NCBI GenBank assembly: GCA_002633025.1 | Contig: NMRB01000085.1 | Location: forward strand, 351,614-415,613 | Source: Notospermus geniculatus | Taxonomy: Eukaryota > Nemertea > Pilidiophora > Heteronemertea > Lineidae | Direction of reading: 5' to 3' | DNA length: 64,000 nucleotides | Shown here: piece after piece, positions 1 to 14,225 of the stretch | Layout: each line of letters starts with the position of its first letter | Position numbering within the stretch: position 1 is the stretch's first letter | Position numbers and translations under genes: made by a program | Notes under the pieces: model-generated | The model's input: only the letters and a program-made list of their open reading frames with translations | Told to the model about the DNA's origin: nothing | The model's database searches: none

Positions 1-1873
1 AATCTTTCAGACTGATTCTTGGTCACAATATACCTTAAACCTGCAAAATTTACAGACTGTCATCCGAGCTAAAAAAAATATTGGTCGTTACATTCTCGAA
101 AAAGGGAAATCACTAAGAGTTGAGTGAACATGCTGGTCCTTTTTTAGTACTGACATTATAGTATATCCTAGGCTTTCCCCGTCACAGGCATGATATATGC
201 AGTCCTGTTCAGTCATGGTCTAAGAACTCTACCTGTATTTCTCACTAAAAAAACCTTGACCAAATCCAAAGAGATACAAATACACACAAGTTAGTATTGG
301 AGAATACTACAAAACATTACAATTCCATCAATCTGATCTTTCAAGCGAAAAAAGTGTTGAATCCCAACGGATCAGTTGTGATGCTAAAATCAAAATCTAA
401 CAATAATACTGGTATTCTACAAATCAAAATTTGCAACAAAATTACAGAATTATAGTATAGTTGAACATTGATAAAATCATGGTGAACTAGAGTGCAAAAT
501 GTCTTTAGGAGGATTTTCCATATATTTTTTACAGCCTACCTTTTTTCACACACCCATAGTAATACCGGTTCTGTAGGCTACATGTATATGGCAAAACTAG
601 GGTGTATCAGGCTAAACCTAACGTACCTGCAAATTTGTCTGAACTATGATTTAGAGAAATCTGATTTTATGGTCTGAAAGAGTTGTTTAAAGCTTCAGGT
701 TTTCTGAAAATTATCAAGATCTACATGTATATTCTGCATACCGGTACATTGTAAAGGCAACTGGCAGTGTGATAAATTACCATCCACTCCTGCCCTGAGC
801 AACTGACATCATTCATTATCATTTCCCAAACATTCAAGCTGAAATACACCAAAGGAACAAATCTCTGGCAAGACAACAATCACAGACACAGACACCTCCA
901 CACATCACCAAATTCTTTTTTGTCTGAGGAACTTTCTGACCTACAGATGTCGATGCTGTGAACTGGCCTACTTAGAATGTTGCCAGGCATCTACTGAAAT
1001 TGTGTCTTCAACATATGTTGACTGTAAGCATGGCCTAAAATGGTAAATTTTGGCCTATGTTCAAAAAGGATGGGCTTAGTTGACAAGATAATAAAGTATC
1101 ACACTGAAGAGTGTTTCCATATTTCACTTCCTTCCATTCCCCTCAGAAATCTTGACCTTTCCCAAGTAGGCCTAACGTAAACTGGCCTTTTAGGTTTGCA
1201 GACTAAGGAGTTTATCAGGGTCTAGTGACTGATATCAAGATGACCTGACTTCTTTACAGCACCATATTATTGCAAGAAATGTCTCCTTTATGCCAAATTT
1301 TTCAAGTCCAATTTGACATGTGGGTAACAAGAACTTGCAGCACCAAATATCAGTAATTGAGATGAAATTGACAGAGGACAGTGTGATTTTCTACATGTGC
1401 ATCAAAGATACTAACGCTAACACTCGAAGTGCTGATAATCTAAACTGCTAACATTCTATTAAATGCTACTCTATTTACAGACAAAGAACATGAAAACAGG
1501 CCAAAAGACTTCCAGAAATTATTCCTACATGCCATGCATGTAGGTACCGGTTTTTGGGAATATTCAGGTAAAGCAGTTGTCTGAGACACTTCATAATCCC
1601 CAGTCGCTTGCCTTGGGCATGATGATGCTTCAGTAAAACAAACTATTGCTTGGTGAGCAATACATCTGATGCACTATCTACACATCTCCACAGCGCAACC
1701 AAGAGAGCATAATTTGTTTGCTGAGAAAACATGTTGTAGTTGAATCCTAGAAGTTGATACCTATTTTCTAACTGCATGTATTCTCCAGGAACTGTACCAA
1801 GCAAGGAGCTCATGCACGGGGCTGAATTTAAATGCATCAAGCCCTACTGATTTCTTCATTTTGAAGTCATTTA
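1..1873. other. Stretch without recognised genes
   Basis: No exon, RNA gene or clear repeat boundary found on either strand. AT-rich with scattered ACATGTA and ACCGGTAC words. Confidence 0.5.
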
Positions 1874-2310
1874 CAGGGTTCGTCCCTGAGCCAGGAAAAA
1901 AAGTATGACTTTTTAATGTCTTTTGTATGATGTTCCAGCTTTACTTTATGACCATTTGGTCCCCAATAAATGTAAAAATTGTTGAATTCTCAGCGTTTGT
2001 TTCATAAATCCTGGATGTCATTGTTTAGCAGGGCCGTAGGAATGTCCTGGAGGTTGGATTTGATAAAATAGCGGGCTGTAGCCGTGTAGTCCCTAGCAGC
2101 AGCGAGCACCGAAGGCACGAGCCGAAATATTGGGGGGCCCGGGGGCCTCCCCAGGGAAAATTTTAGAAAATAAGAGTGATTTTACACCATTTGAGAATAT
2201 TTTATGACTTTTAATGACTTTTTACCCCATTTCACAAAATTTTATGACTTTCTTAGGCCTTATTTTCAGACTTTCATATTTTATGACTTTTTTATGGGGG
2301 AAGAACCCTG
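1874..2310. mobile_element. CAG...CTG element, 5-bp TSD (ATTTA)
   Basis: Left end CAGGGTTCGTCCCTG, right end GGGGAAGAACCCTG, flanked on both sides by ATTTA. The interior contains repeated TTTTATGACTTTT words and a GC-rich stretch (GAAGGCACGAGCCG). No open frame of note. Confidence 0.65.
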
Positions 2311-3495
2311 ATTTAACTTGGAAATTTTGGAGAACCGGATGCTTGCAGTCACAGAAAAAAGTTTCAGAGTAAAACAGCTCCTGGTTAATTTCATGGGATT
2401 CTGAGTTTTCTTTGCATAGCATCATAACCCATCTCTTCTATTTTAAGGCAATCTTTATTTTAATTTTCAATGTTATTTGTATTGCACCTAAAACTACACA
2501 CTACAGATGATACATCGCAAGCAAAAAGACATCAAGACTTGTTGCCAGGTATGAATGAGTTAAGATAAGGAATATCACTGTTATGTATTGCACTATTCTG
2601 GCCTACCTGGCTCAGTGGATCAACTCTAGTGCAGTCCACTGTACCAACTAATTGTAGCACATATGTTGCCCTCATCAAACCTTTGAAAAGCTAGCTGACA
2701 AGACCTGATATGGCTGGAAAGTGCAAAGATATCTGAGGGGGAGGAAGGGAAGAGCAATAACAATATGTGGAAATATTGCCTATTGGGTAGGCCTAATGGG
2801 TTACGGGCTGGCTTCCCTTTGCAGGGCAGATCTGACAAAAGTGATCAAATGGGCCTGCATTTTTTTAGACTTCAAGTCACCCTCCAAAATCTGTCCAGTA
2901 GAAGCTCAGGTTTGTTTTCACAATAAAGATAGGCGCTACATGTAGTACCGGTACTCTCAATTGTCAAGATGTGGAGGAAATTTATGTCTGGCATGCCATC
3001 ATATAGATGAGTTTCACCATTTAGAAGCCATCTTGGCAATATGAGGTCATCACCATGGGGATTTCCCCCACTGGGGATGGGAGAACCAATCATCTGTCAC
3101 TCTGAGAAAATTGCCATGGTGATGACCTAATTTTGGCAAGGTGGCATGGTGATGACCTAAATTTGAAAAGGTGGCTGCTAAAAACGAAACTCATCTATAA
3201 CGAAGTTCTAAGAATATCCCAAGAATATCCCGTCAGGAACCTCACTAGCCCCAGTCTTCACATGACCACAAGATGTTCAGAAAACAAACCATGCAGGTTC
3301 AATGTAAATGATATAAATTGAATTCACACAAACAGTTAGACCCATTCAACAGCAGAGGATATAAACAGAGACTGTTCATGACCACTCTGCCACGCTATCT
3401 TCACCGGGAGGAAAACTTCAACATACACGCACAGGCCTAAAAGAAATGTGAACCCAATTAAATGATATCAAATACAAATTGGACCTAATTAATCA
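2311..3495. other. Stretch without recognised genes; one inverted repeat
   Basis: Only structure seen is a small foldback at about 3003-3199 (TAGATGAGTTTCACCATTT against AAAAACGAAACTCATCTA) with a repeated CATGGTGATGACCTAA inside. Confidence 0.5.
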
Positions 3496-4013
3496 TAATG
3501 CTTCAACATATTTGCAACAACAAGTAACAACTTGCAAGAAAACTTGATAATGACAGACTGGGGCAACTTCACAGCTGGCCCATATATACTAGGCAACTTT
3601 ACACAAACCTAATTTTATCGAAAGGCATGTGTGATGTTGCCAAAGGAACTGAAGACCCAAACAAATGTCATGAATGATGTCAGCTGCAGAAGGGGTAATG
3701 TGATGCAAGCTCAGCCTAATACACACTGGAATTTCCTCCAAAAAAAGAGTCAAATAGACATTACCTACAAAATAATTTTTCCTTCCATCTAATTGGAAAA
3801 CAAACTTCAGACTTGGAAGTCATCAATAACACCAACAGAAACAAAGTATGCAAATCTTACTTTCTCCTCTGTTGCAATTTCTGTTCCCAGTCAGTTCTCC
3901 TTTTCCTCCTGTTTTCAACTCCAAGATCCGTGAAACAACAACATAATTAAGGAAAATCCACAGCAAAAATCGTATGAGATGTTTAAACGACGAATCTGTT
4001 GCACTTTCTAGCT

Positions 4014-4163
<150 letters not shown>

Positions 4164-5237
4164 TTAAAGATGACAACAACCCGGAAAATAACTGGAGGGA
4201 GGCACGTTGATCGAGACTTGAGCCATTTACACCAATATCGTCCGATTTATCCAACGGTCGCTGTAAAACGAGGACACAAAATGCTTCAGTGAATTGAGTA
4301 GCCTACCATAGCCAAAAAGAGGGTTCGAAGACCACTTTTTGTGATAGCAACAATCCAAAACCGAGTCCAACAAAATAATTTTTTGGGCAGTTTTGAAACA
4401 GTGATTTTTGTCTTTGCATGATGTGGCTCTGTCTCCGCTAATTTCACTCTCCAGATTTCTTCAGTAAGTTTCAGCAACAATTTTAACACATTCTGACATC
4501 AGAGGAGGGAATCCAACAGAGTCGGTGTCTGGCCCATCAGGTTTTCAACAAGTATCAAGTGATACACCCAATTGCACGGTCAGATCATGAGAACCATCTG
4601 AAAATTTTCAGCATAATCACCTCCCCAGAACAAAGGAGATAAATAATCCAATTTTGTCCTCAAAGCTGTGGAAAACATTTACTCTGAGTAAAACAACAAT
4701 GCAAACTGCCCAAAAATGTGTCAACAAGTTGAATTTCCCCCTTGTCATGATGGCAGAGAGTCTAAAATTTTGGGAGTAATGCATTTTTTAACTAGAGCAA
4801 TGTCGATGGGGAGCCCATCGCATATCTCCCCGCTTTCGACAGGAAGTAATGGTGACATGGTTATTTTTCCTGTGTCTTAATGCTTCAACATATTTGCAAC
4901 AACAAGTAACAACTTGCAAGAAAACTTGATAATGACAGACTGGGGCAACTTCACAGCTGGCCCATATATAGGCAACTTTACACAAACCAAATTTTATCGA
5001 AAGGCATGTGTGATGTTGCCAAAGGAACTGAAGACCCAAACAAATGTCATGAATGATGTCAGCTGCAGAAAGGGTGGTGTGATGCAAGCTCAGCCTAATA
5101 CACACTGGAATTTCCTCCAAAAAAAAGAGTCAAATAGACATTACCTACAAAATAATTTTTCCTTCCATCTAATTGGAAAACAAACTTCAGACTTGGAAGT
5201 CATCAATAACACCAACAGAAACAAAGTATGCAAATCT

Positions 5238-6032
5238 GGTAGGTTCTAAACCTTGGAACCATGAAACCATGAAACCACCCAGGAAAATATGGAACCACCT
5301 AGAAAACCATGAAAATACCCAGGAAACCATGGAACCACCCAGGAACCACCCAGTATATCCTTATTCTTAACATGACATGACATTAGCTATTTTCCAATTG
5401 CTATGGAGGTAAAAAGCATGTATGATTATCATCAAGCACAGACGGTGTGTCACACCTTGGATGAGGCATACCATCCCAGTCCAACACAACATGACTGTGC
5501 TGATACTAATGCATAATGCAAACATGCTGGTCTCAGTTATTTTATACTATTGATGGTGAACACTAGTGTAAACAAATCAAAATTAGCCTTCTCAGAAAGA
5601 TTAGCCTTCTCAATATAAACAACAAGGGGTCACTGAGGTTCCCAGAAACCCAGCACATGTGGTCTCAGGCATTGAGATCATGCCGAGCTTCAGTCGCAGA
5701 GCTGACTTCAGAGTTGGCACAAGGAGTCCGAACACCAGGGTGCCCTGGATGATTAAGAATAAGATTGAATCTGCAGCCAGAGTCAAGAGCATCAAGAGTG
5801 CAATATCATGATGGCTGTCATCAAAAAGACATTGATGTCTTTTGCTGTCATGTATTTAGGCCTAAAACCACTTGACCTGTTTGTACAAGTACAAAGTAGT
5901 CCATCACTTCGTCATTTTGGGTGATTTTTGGGTGGTTCCATAGTTTCCTGGCTGGTTCCATAGTTTCCTGGCTGGTTTCATGGTTTCATGGGTGGTTTCA
6001 TGGTTTCATCGTTCCAAGGTTTAGAACCTACC
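5238..6032. mobile_element. Mutator-like non-autonomous element, 9-bp TSD (TGCAAATCT)
   Basis: Perfect terminal inverted repeats open with GGTAGGTTCTAAACCTTGG and close with its reverse complement. Beyond each TIR come short subterminal repeats (AACCATGAAACCACCC-type, inverted at the other end). It is flanked by 9-base duplications TGCAAATCT (5229-5237 and 6033-6041). The paralogous unit at about 3850 has a single TGCAAATCT running straight into TACTTTCTCC, which is the empty site. No transposase is visible in the 795 bases. A 9-bp TSD points to the Mutator superfamily; that assignment is inference. Confidence 0.85.
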
Positions 6033-6197
6033 TGCAAATCTTACTTTCTCCTCTGTTGCAATTTCTGTTCCCAGTCAGTTCTCCTTTTCCTCCTGTTTTC
6101 AACTCCAAGATCCGTGAAACAACAACATAATTAAGGAAAATCCACAGCAAAAATCGTACGAGATGTTTAAACGACGAATCTGTCGCACTTTCTAGCT

Positions 6198-6347
<150 letters not shown>

Positions 6348-7452
6348 TTAAAGATGACAACAACCCGGAGAATAACTGGAGGGAGGCACGTTGATCGAGA
6401 CTTGAGCCATTTACACCAATATCGTCCGATTTATCCAACGGTCGCTGTAAAACGAGGACACAAAATGCTTCAGTCAATTGAGTAGCCTACCATAGCCAAA
6501 AAGAGGGTTCGAAGACCACTTTTTGTGAAAGCAACAGTCCAAAACCGAGTCCAACAAAATAATTTTTTGGCAGTTTTGAAACAGTGATTTTTGTCTTTGC
6601 ATGATGTGGCTCTGTCTCCGCTAATTTCACTCTCCAGATTTCTTCAGTAAGTTTCAGCAACAATTAACACATTCTGACATCAGAGGAGGGAATCCAACAG
6701 AGTCGGTGTCTGGCCCATGAGGTTTTCAACAAGTATCAAGTGATACACACCATCTGAAAATTTTCAGCATAATCACCTCCCCAGAACAAAGGAGATAAAT
6801 AATCCAATTTTGTCCTCAAAGCTGTGGAAAACATTTACTCTGAGTAAAACAATGCAAACTGCCCAAAAATGTGTCAACAAGTTGAATTTCCCCCTTGTCA
6901 TGATGGCAGAGAGAAAAATTTTGGGAGTAATGCATTTTTTAACAATTCAGAAATAATGAAATTAAAAAGAAGAAAGCCATGCTTAGGGGTGCTACGTCTC
7001 AAAAAGCCACAACATGCAGAACTAAAGAAACACTGCTTCTTTTGATATCAAACAATGGAATGAAAAGTGCAATATTTTCAAAGGGGTCTGCAACTAAATA
7101 AGAGCATCAGGACAATTTTAACAAGATATTCCAGTTTTGAATGTAGGTATGAATCCCTAAGGTACAAATCGAAAAGGTAAAAATCTCCCAATTTGGAAGG
7201 TGGGTAAAAAATTGGAAGATGTACCGGTACTAAAAAAGTTCCCAATTTGGAAAAGATACAAATACTAATTACATGTACTAAAAATATCTCAAATGCTTCA
7301 AATCACCTTTTTTTCTCTGTTTTGTCCAAAATTGATTTGGGGGGATTTTTACCTAATTTTACCAATTGAGGATTTTTAGTTTTAGGGAAATCACCTTGGG
7401 GATTTTTACCTGTTACCTGCAGTTTTGGATAAGGGTAAGTGAAAGTTCCTTA

Positions 7453-7620
<168 letters not shown>

Positions 7621-8965
7621 CTAAAAAGAAGAGAAAAGGGTATTTTAATACTTTCCTCAGTAGTACGTATCATTTTTTGGGCCTAGTGTTGATTGTCTGC
7701 TAAGAATTGGAATGGAAGATGGATTTTTCTTTTCAAAACAAACTTGAAGGAGGTTTTTTTTCTCTGTACAGGAACAGGCTACTCCAGATGTGTTCCTTAT
7801 CACAGTAACCATGCCAACTCCTTGGGAGGTCAGCAGGCGGGCATCACAGACAGAAGTAGGTTAATTGTGGCAAAGAAGTAGATTATGACTTCTGTGCAAT
7901 GTGGTACAAGTTGCCCTAAGTCGTGTGTTCCTATGTCTGCAGTATTGTTTTGTCCTGAAGGATATTGTGATGGATTATTACTTTCTTCCAACATTTTGGC
8001 TGCAAATTTCAGATCATGGGCTACACCTATGCGAAAAACTTCAAACGTCCATCCCTTTAAAAGTTTTTGAATGACCAGCTGGAAATCTTGAGGTCATAAG
8101 AAATGATAGAATGATAGAATTGCAGGAAGCTTTTTACCTTTTTAAAATCCAATTAGGGATGGACCAGATTCATTTGACTGATGACATCAAGTTTGCTGAC
8201 ACAATTTATGATTGAAGTTGGGCCTACCTGTTCAACTGCTAAACAAACAGTCATTTTGAAAGAGCAACCATTCATGAAACAAGCCTCTTTTGCTCTTAAA
8301 CAAGACATTGGCATATCCACATTTCAAGCAACAGATGATACAACAAATCACCCCTTCCATGCCAACATGTGTTGTTCATCAGATAAGGTCCACTCCCCTC
8401 CTACCCTGAACTAAGGATTAGATTATCATCCATTTCAAGCAGATTGTGTATTGAGCAATGAACTTTGACTTGTCCATTATTTTTTGTTAGACCTACAATA
8501 ATTTGATAATCAGATAATCTTACAAATAACTGAAAATCCAAGGTAGGGCCTACATCTCAAGCATGTCAAGAAAATCTGGACACCAAAGAAAACAATAACA
8601 TAATATCTGAGGCCTTAAAAACACAGGATGGTCCAAAAAACATGAAAGCGTCCAACCCAAAGCCCAAAAGTGACTGTTGATAGCAATGGATGGAGAAACT
8701 TTCTAAAAGGACAACACAAAGATATCCAGATTCAGAGTCCATGGTTCAACTTCAAGCTCCATATCCTATTTCGAAAGCCAAGTCGAGGCCCTAAATCATG
8801 CTGAATTATCAGTTTGCTGGATTTAAAGTCGATTTTATTTTGACCACTCAACCATTACTTTCAGGAATTCCATGCTTAGCTGTGAACCAAGGAATATAAA
8901 ACTTGTGATCTGAACTGCATGTATAGGCCTACTTATGTTCTGAAAAGGACAAAAGCGGGTTATCA

Positions 8966-9220
<255 letters not shown>

Positions 9221-9363
9221 CTAGTTGTCACCAAAAAATTTATCTGCTTTTTGATGGAATTTAAGGCATTAATTTATCCAGATTAGTGACCAAGCCAAAG
9301 CCTGTCAGTCAAGCTGTAGGCCTATCATTGATAAAAAGGATGAGGATCTGAATACAGCAGAAG

Positions 9364-9570
9364 CAGTGTTCTCCGCATGGTTTTTTGTTAGGGTGCTTGG
9401 TGGTCTTGGCATTTTACCACCCTACCTTAGAAGTAGCCACCCTACCTTGCAGCCCACTTTGTAATGGTTTTCTATTACATGCCCCACCCCACCCTAAATT
9501 GGTGACCGCCCTAAAATCCTGGAATTTCAAGGGTACCACCCTACGTTAGGAAATCCTGTGGAGAACACTG
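9364..9570. mobile_element. CAGTGTTCTCC MITE (copy in downstream duplication unit)
   Basis: Ends CAGTGTTCTCCGCATGG and TGTGGAGAACACTG are inverted. Inside are repeats of ACCACCCTACCTTA type. Flanks AGAAG and ATAAG fit a 5-bp target duplication with one mismatch. The same insertion is carried in the other unit at 12378-12590, so it predates the tandem duplication. Confidence 0.65.
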
Positions 9571-10351
9571 ATAAGGGGGCATGTTATATTTCTTTCAATT
9601 TGAAATGCAGTTGCCTGATCCCATCCACTTGGACAGACATATCCCAAAACAGGATGGGAACCACCCAGGAGTGATAAGAACATGACACAACAATAAATTA
9701 CTTCTGGAATACAAAACCAGATGAAAGTGAAGAAGGTTAACGCCAACCAGATGTCTTCATACTTCAAAGACACAGGTTCTCATCAAATAAACACACTAAT
9801 CCATCATGAAGTGTCAGCTTTATGAGATCAGGCAGGATGGTGACTGGCCCATTGTTTATTTCCCAGGAACAGGAATCATCGACTCCAGGCACTTGGCAAT
9901 GCCAAATATAGGTGGGAAAGAACAGTAGTGCAGTTCTGTTCTTCAGAACTTCTCTTCCACTTTCATCAGGGAAATACATGGAAAAAGTAGACCTACATAA
10001 ACCATATCCTCACCAGAAAAGTTTTTTAACAGACTTGTGTGGAAGCTTATAATAAGAGGAGAGGAGTGATACTAAAACCATGTCACATGGGAGGATGCTA
10101 AACCAATCAGATACATTATTCATTGGAAAGCTCTCACAGAGCAGGTATCTATGTGACAGTACCCATGTGCAGACTTAGGCCTGTCTAATGATCAAATTAT
10201 TCACTAAAATACAGAAATTTGTAAATTTTGAATTGTGTGAATTTTGTGGTTCACGAAATCATTCTTTTGTGTCATTTTTACTGCCTGGACTAATTCCCTT
10301 TTTGAAGGTTGGCTGTAAAACGATGACAAGGATTGTGAGTCATTTACATTA

Positions 10352-10908
10352 GGCCATTAAAAATTAATCTTTAGTTTTTCATCACTCAAGGCTGAAAAAA
10401 TTGGTGGGGAGGGCATTTTATATTTTATATTTTTTTCAAATTGTGCCATCTATTCTGAAATGAGGTGGCTGAGGCCCACATATCACTTTCTAGACTAGGA
10501 GGAGAGCAACACACATTTTGAGAATCTCCTAAGGTCATCAATACATTCATATTTCAACCAGTGCAATGTGGGTACCACAGGGTGGGCCAGAGAAAGTGTC
10601 CCTCGAACAATAGCATTTCTATTGTTTCCCTGCTGTTCGAGGGACACTTTCTCTGGCCCACCCTGTAGTATGTGGTCTCTTAAGAAATTTGCAAGACGCA
10701 TTCTCCGTCACAGAATACCTCCACAAGCTCCACAAGGAAGGAACCTTTGCCCATCATTGGAAACACTGCAACCATGAGACCATCTCTGGTGAAGCTGGGG
10801 GCCAAAAAATCACTTTTTGAGAAAATATAAAATATTTAAAAAAATTGGGGTGGGGCTAAAAATCGGGAGGGGAGGTGATGAAAAACTAAAGATTAATTTT
10901 AAATGGCC
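10352..10908. mobile_element. Harbinger-like element with nested palindrome (copy A)
   Basis: TIRs of about 35 bases start GGCCATTAAAAATTAATC and mirror at 10874-10908. Flanks are TTA and TTT (one mismatch); the duplicate at 13432-13925 retains TTA on both sides, a PIF/Harbinger-type 3-bp target. A second, almost perfectly palindromic element (10578-10665) is nested inside. No transposase frame. Confidence 0.7.
10578..10665. mobile_element. 88-base palindromic MITE
   Basis: CAGGGTGGGCCAGAGAAAGT and its inverse form arms of about 40 bases with a short centre (ATAGCATTTCTAT). As RNA it would fold into a long near-perfect hairpin. It is repeated at about 13658-13744. Confidence 0.75.
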
Positions 10909-11207
10909 TTTCTGAAACAATCATGACAATAGGCCTAGCCTAGGCCTAGTGCAAAATAATGGACATACAGAATACACCATGACGAGATTGAGAGTATAGG
11001 CCTAGAGCTATATCGTCAGCCTGGTACTGCTGCTGGCAGTAACTAAGTAACTATGCAGTGTGGTATCCTTGATTGTAGCACATCTATAGGTCTATCTAAC
11101 CGATAGGCACAGCCAGGCCGGCTATACTGATCATTACTGTATGTCAAGACTGTATCCTGTATCTGTACACAAGAAAATGGCTGAACGAAAAGTTTCCAAT
11201 TACTTAC

Positions 11208-11235
11208 AACTTGGTTAGTAGACCATGGGTCGTAT
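11208..11235 (-). pseudogene. 3' remnant of ZCCHC24-like exon 1 at duplication junction
   Basis: The end of exon 1, the codons for WSTNQV with its GTAAGT donor, recurs here because the duplication breakpoint lies inside exon 1. No acceptor or start codon precedes the remnant: it is fused directly to intron sequence of the second unit at 11235. It retains a good 5' splice site without an exon body, so it could act as a decoy donor. Confidence 0.7.
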
Positions 11236-11596
11236 CAAGCATGTCAAGAAAATCTGGACACCAAAGAAAACAATAACATAATATCTGAGGCCTTAAAAAC
11301 ACAGGATGGTCCAAAAAACATGAAAGCATCCAACCCAAAGCCCAAAAGTGACTGCTGATAGCAATGGATGGAGAAACTTTCTAAAAGGACGACACAAAGA
11401 TATCCAGATTCAGAGTCCATGGTTCAACTTCAAGCTCCATATCCTATTTCGAAAGCCAAGTGGAGGCCCTAAATCATGCTGGATTATCAGTTTGCTGGAT
11501 TTAAAGTCGATTTTATTTTGACCACTCAACCATTACTTTGAGGAATTCCATGCTTAGCTGTGAACCAAGGAATATAAAACTTGTGATCTGAACCGC

Positions 11597-11906
11597 CAGG
11601 GTTTCCGCCAGAGGGGAGAATGGGGAGAATTCCATCCCCAAGAAAATTATTTGGGGATAAATCCATCCCCAAATTTTTCAGAAAGAATGGATTTTTTTCT
11701 TTAAATCTTGTCTTTTTTTTCTTTTCAAAACATCATATTATTACACCATCATGTTATCTTGCAGTCCATACATGTTTTGTGAAAAAAATCCAAATAAAAA
11801 AATCCAAAAAAAATTTAAAAAATTTTTGAAAAAAAAAATGTTTTGAAATTTTTTTTTGAAATTTTTTTGGTCCATCCCCCGATTTTTTTTTCTGGCGGAA
11901 ACCCTG
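11597..11906. mobile_element. CAG...CTG MITE, 5-bp TSD (ACCGC)
   Basis: Begins CAGGGTTTCCGCCAGA and ends with its inverse TCTGGCGGAAACCCTG. It is flanked by ACCGC on both sides; the paralogous site in the other duplication unit (about 8900) is empty (AACTGCATG). The interior is A/T homopolymer-rich with no coding. The terminal CAGNG and 5-bp TSD resemble hAT elements of the 5-bp TSD type (inference). Relatives lie at 36957-37269 and 47664-47814, and a truncated one at about 26637-26706. Confidence 0.8.
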
Positions 11907-11963
11907 ACCGCGTGTATAGGCCTACTTTTTTTATGTTCTGAAAAGGACAAAAGCGGGTTATCA

Positions 11964-12218
<255 letters not shown>

Positions 12219-12377
12219 CTAGTTGTCACCAAAAAATTTATCTGCTTTTTGCATCGCTTTTTGATGGAATTTAAGGCATTAATTTATCCAGATTAGTGAC
12301 CAAGCCAAAGCCTGTCAGTCAAGCTGTAGGCCTATCATTGATAAAAAGGATGAGGATCTGACTGAATACAGCAGAAG

Positions 12378-12590
12378 CAGTGTTCTCCGCATGGTTTTTT
12401 GTTAGGGTGCTTGGTGGTCTTGGCATTTTACCACCCTACCTTAGAAGTAGCCACCCTACCTTGCAGCCCACTTTGTAATGGTTTTCTATTACACGCCCCA
12501 CCCCCACCCCACCCTAAATTGGTGACCGCCCTAAAATCCTGGAATTTCAAGGGTACCACCCTACATTAGGAAATCCTGAGGAGAACACTG
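12378..12590. mobile_element. CAGTGTTCTCC MITE (copy in upstream duplication unit)
   Basis: Duplicate of the element at 9364-9570, with the same ends and small indels in the C-rich centre (CCCACCCCCACCCC). Confidence 0.65.
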
Positions 12591-13431
12591 AAAGGGGGCA
12601 TGTTTAATATTTCTTTCAATTTGAAATGCAGTTGCCTGATCCCATCCACTCGGACAGACATATCCCAAAACAGGATGGGAACCACCCAGGAGTGATAAGA
12701 ACATGACACAACAATAAATTACTTCTGGAATACAAAACCAGATGAAAGTGAAGAAGGTTAACGCCAACCAGATGTCTTCATACTTCAAAGACACAGGTTC
12801 TCATCAAATAAACACACTAATCCATCATGAAGTGTCAGCTTTATGAGATCAGGCAGGATGGTGACTGGCCCATTGTTTATTTCCCAGGAACAGGAATGAT
12901 CCGACTCCAGGCACTTGGCAATGCCAATGCCAAATATAGGTGGGAAAGAACAGTAGTGCAGTTCTGTTCTTCAGAACTTCTTTTCCACTTTCATCAGGGA
13001 AATATACATGTATGGAAAAAACTTAAAAGTTGACCTACATAAACCATATCCTCCCCAGTAAAGTTTTTTTTTCTTCCACTCTACACAGACTTTGTGTGTG
13101 AGCTTAGAGGAGTGAGACTAAAACCATGTCACATGGAAGGATGCTAAACCAATCAGATACATTTTTCATTGGAAAGCTCTCAAAGAGCAGGCACCTATGT
13201 GACAGTACCCATGTGCAGATTTAGGCCTAGTACGCCTGTTTAATGATCAAATTCACTAAAATACAGAAATCTGTAAATTTTGAATTGTAAATTTTGTGGT
13301 AATTGTAAATTTTGTTGTAAATTTTGTGGGCCGCGAAATCATTCTTCCTGTCATTTTTACTGCCAGGACTAATTCCCTTTTTGAAGGTTGGGTGTAAATG
13401 ATGATAAGGTTATTGTGAGTCATTTACATTA

Positions 13432-13925
13432 GGCCATTAAAAATTAATCTTTAGTTTTTTATCACTCAAGGCTGAAAAATTTGGTGGGGAGGGCGTTTTA
13501 TATTTTATATTTTCAAATTGTCCCATCTATTCTGAAATGAGGTGGCTGAGGCCCACATATCACTTTCTAGACTAGGAGGAGAGCAACACACATTTTGAGA
13601 ATCTCCAAAGGTCATCAATACATTCATATATTTCAACCAGTGCAATGTGGGTACTACAGGGTGGGCCAGAGAAAGTGTCCCTCGAACAATAGCATTTCTA
13701 TTGTTTCCCTATTGTTCGAGGGACACTTTCTCTGGCCCACCCTGTCACAGAATACCGCCACAAGGAACCTTTGCCCATCATTGGAAACACTGCAACCATC
13801 TCTGGTGAAACTGGGGGCCAAAAAAACACTTTTTGAGAAAATATAAAATATTTAAAAAAAATCGGGGTGGGCCTAAAAATCGGGACGGGAGGTGATGAAA
13901 AACTAAAGATTAATTTTAAATGGCC
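13432..13925. mobile_element. Harbinger-like element with nested palindrome (copy B), TSD TTA
   Basis: Duplicate of the element at 10352-10908, flanked by exact TTA duplications, with the same nested CAGGGTGGGCC palindrome at about 13658-13744. It lacks about 43 bases found next to the palindrome in copy A. Confidence 0.7.
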
Positions 13926-14225
13926 TTACTGAAACAATCATGACAATAGGCCTAGCCTAGGCCTAGTGCAAAATAATGGACATACAGAATAGCCTACACC
14001 ATGAGATTGAGAGTATTACAGTATAGGCCTAGAGCTATCGTCTGCCTGGTACTGCTGCTGGCCCTGGCTGCTGGCAGTAACTAAGTAACTATGCAGTGTG
14101 GTATCCTTGATTGTATCTAACCGATAGGCACAGCCAGGCCGGCTATACTGATTAGTGTACGTCAAGACTGTATCCTGTATCTGTACACAAGAAAATGGCT
14201 GAACGAAAAGTTTCCAATTACTTAC

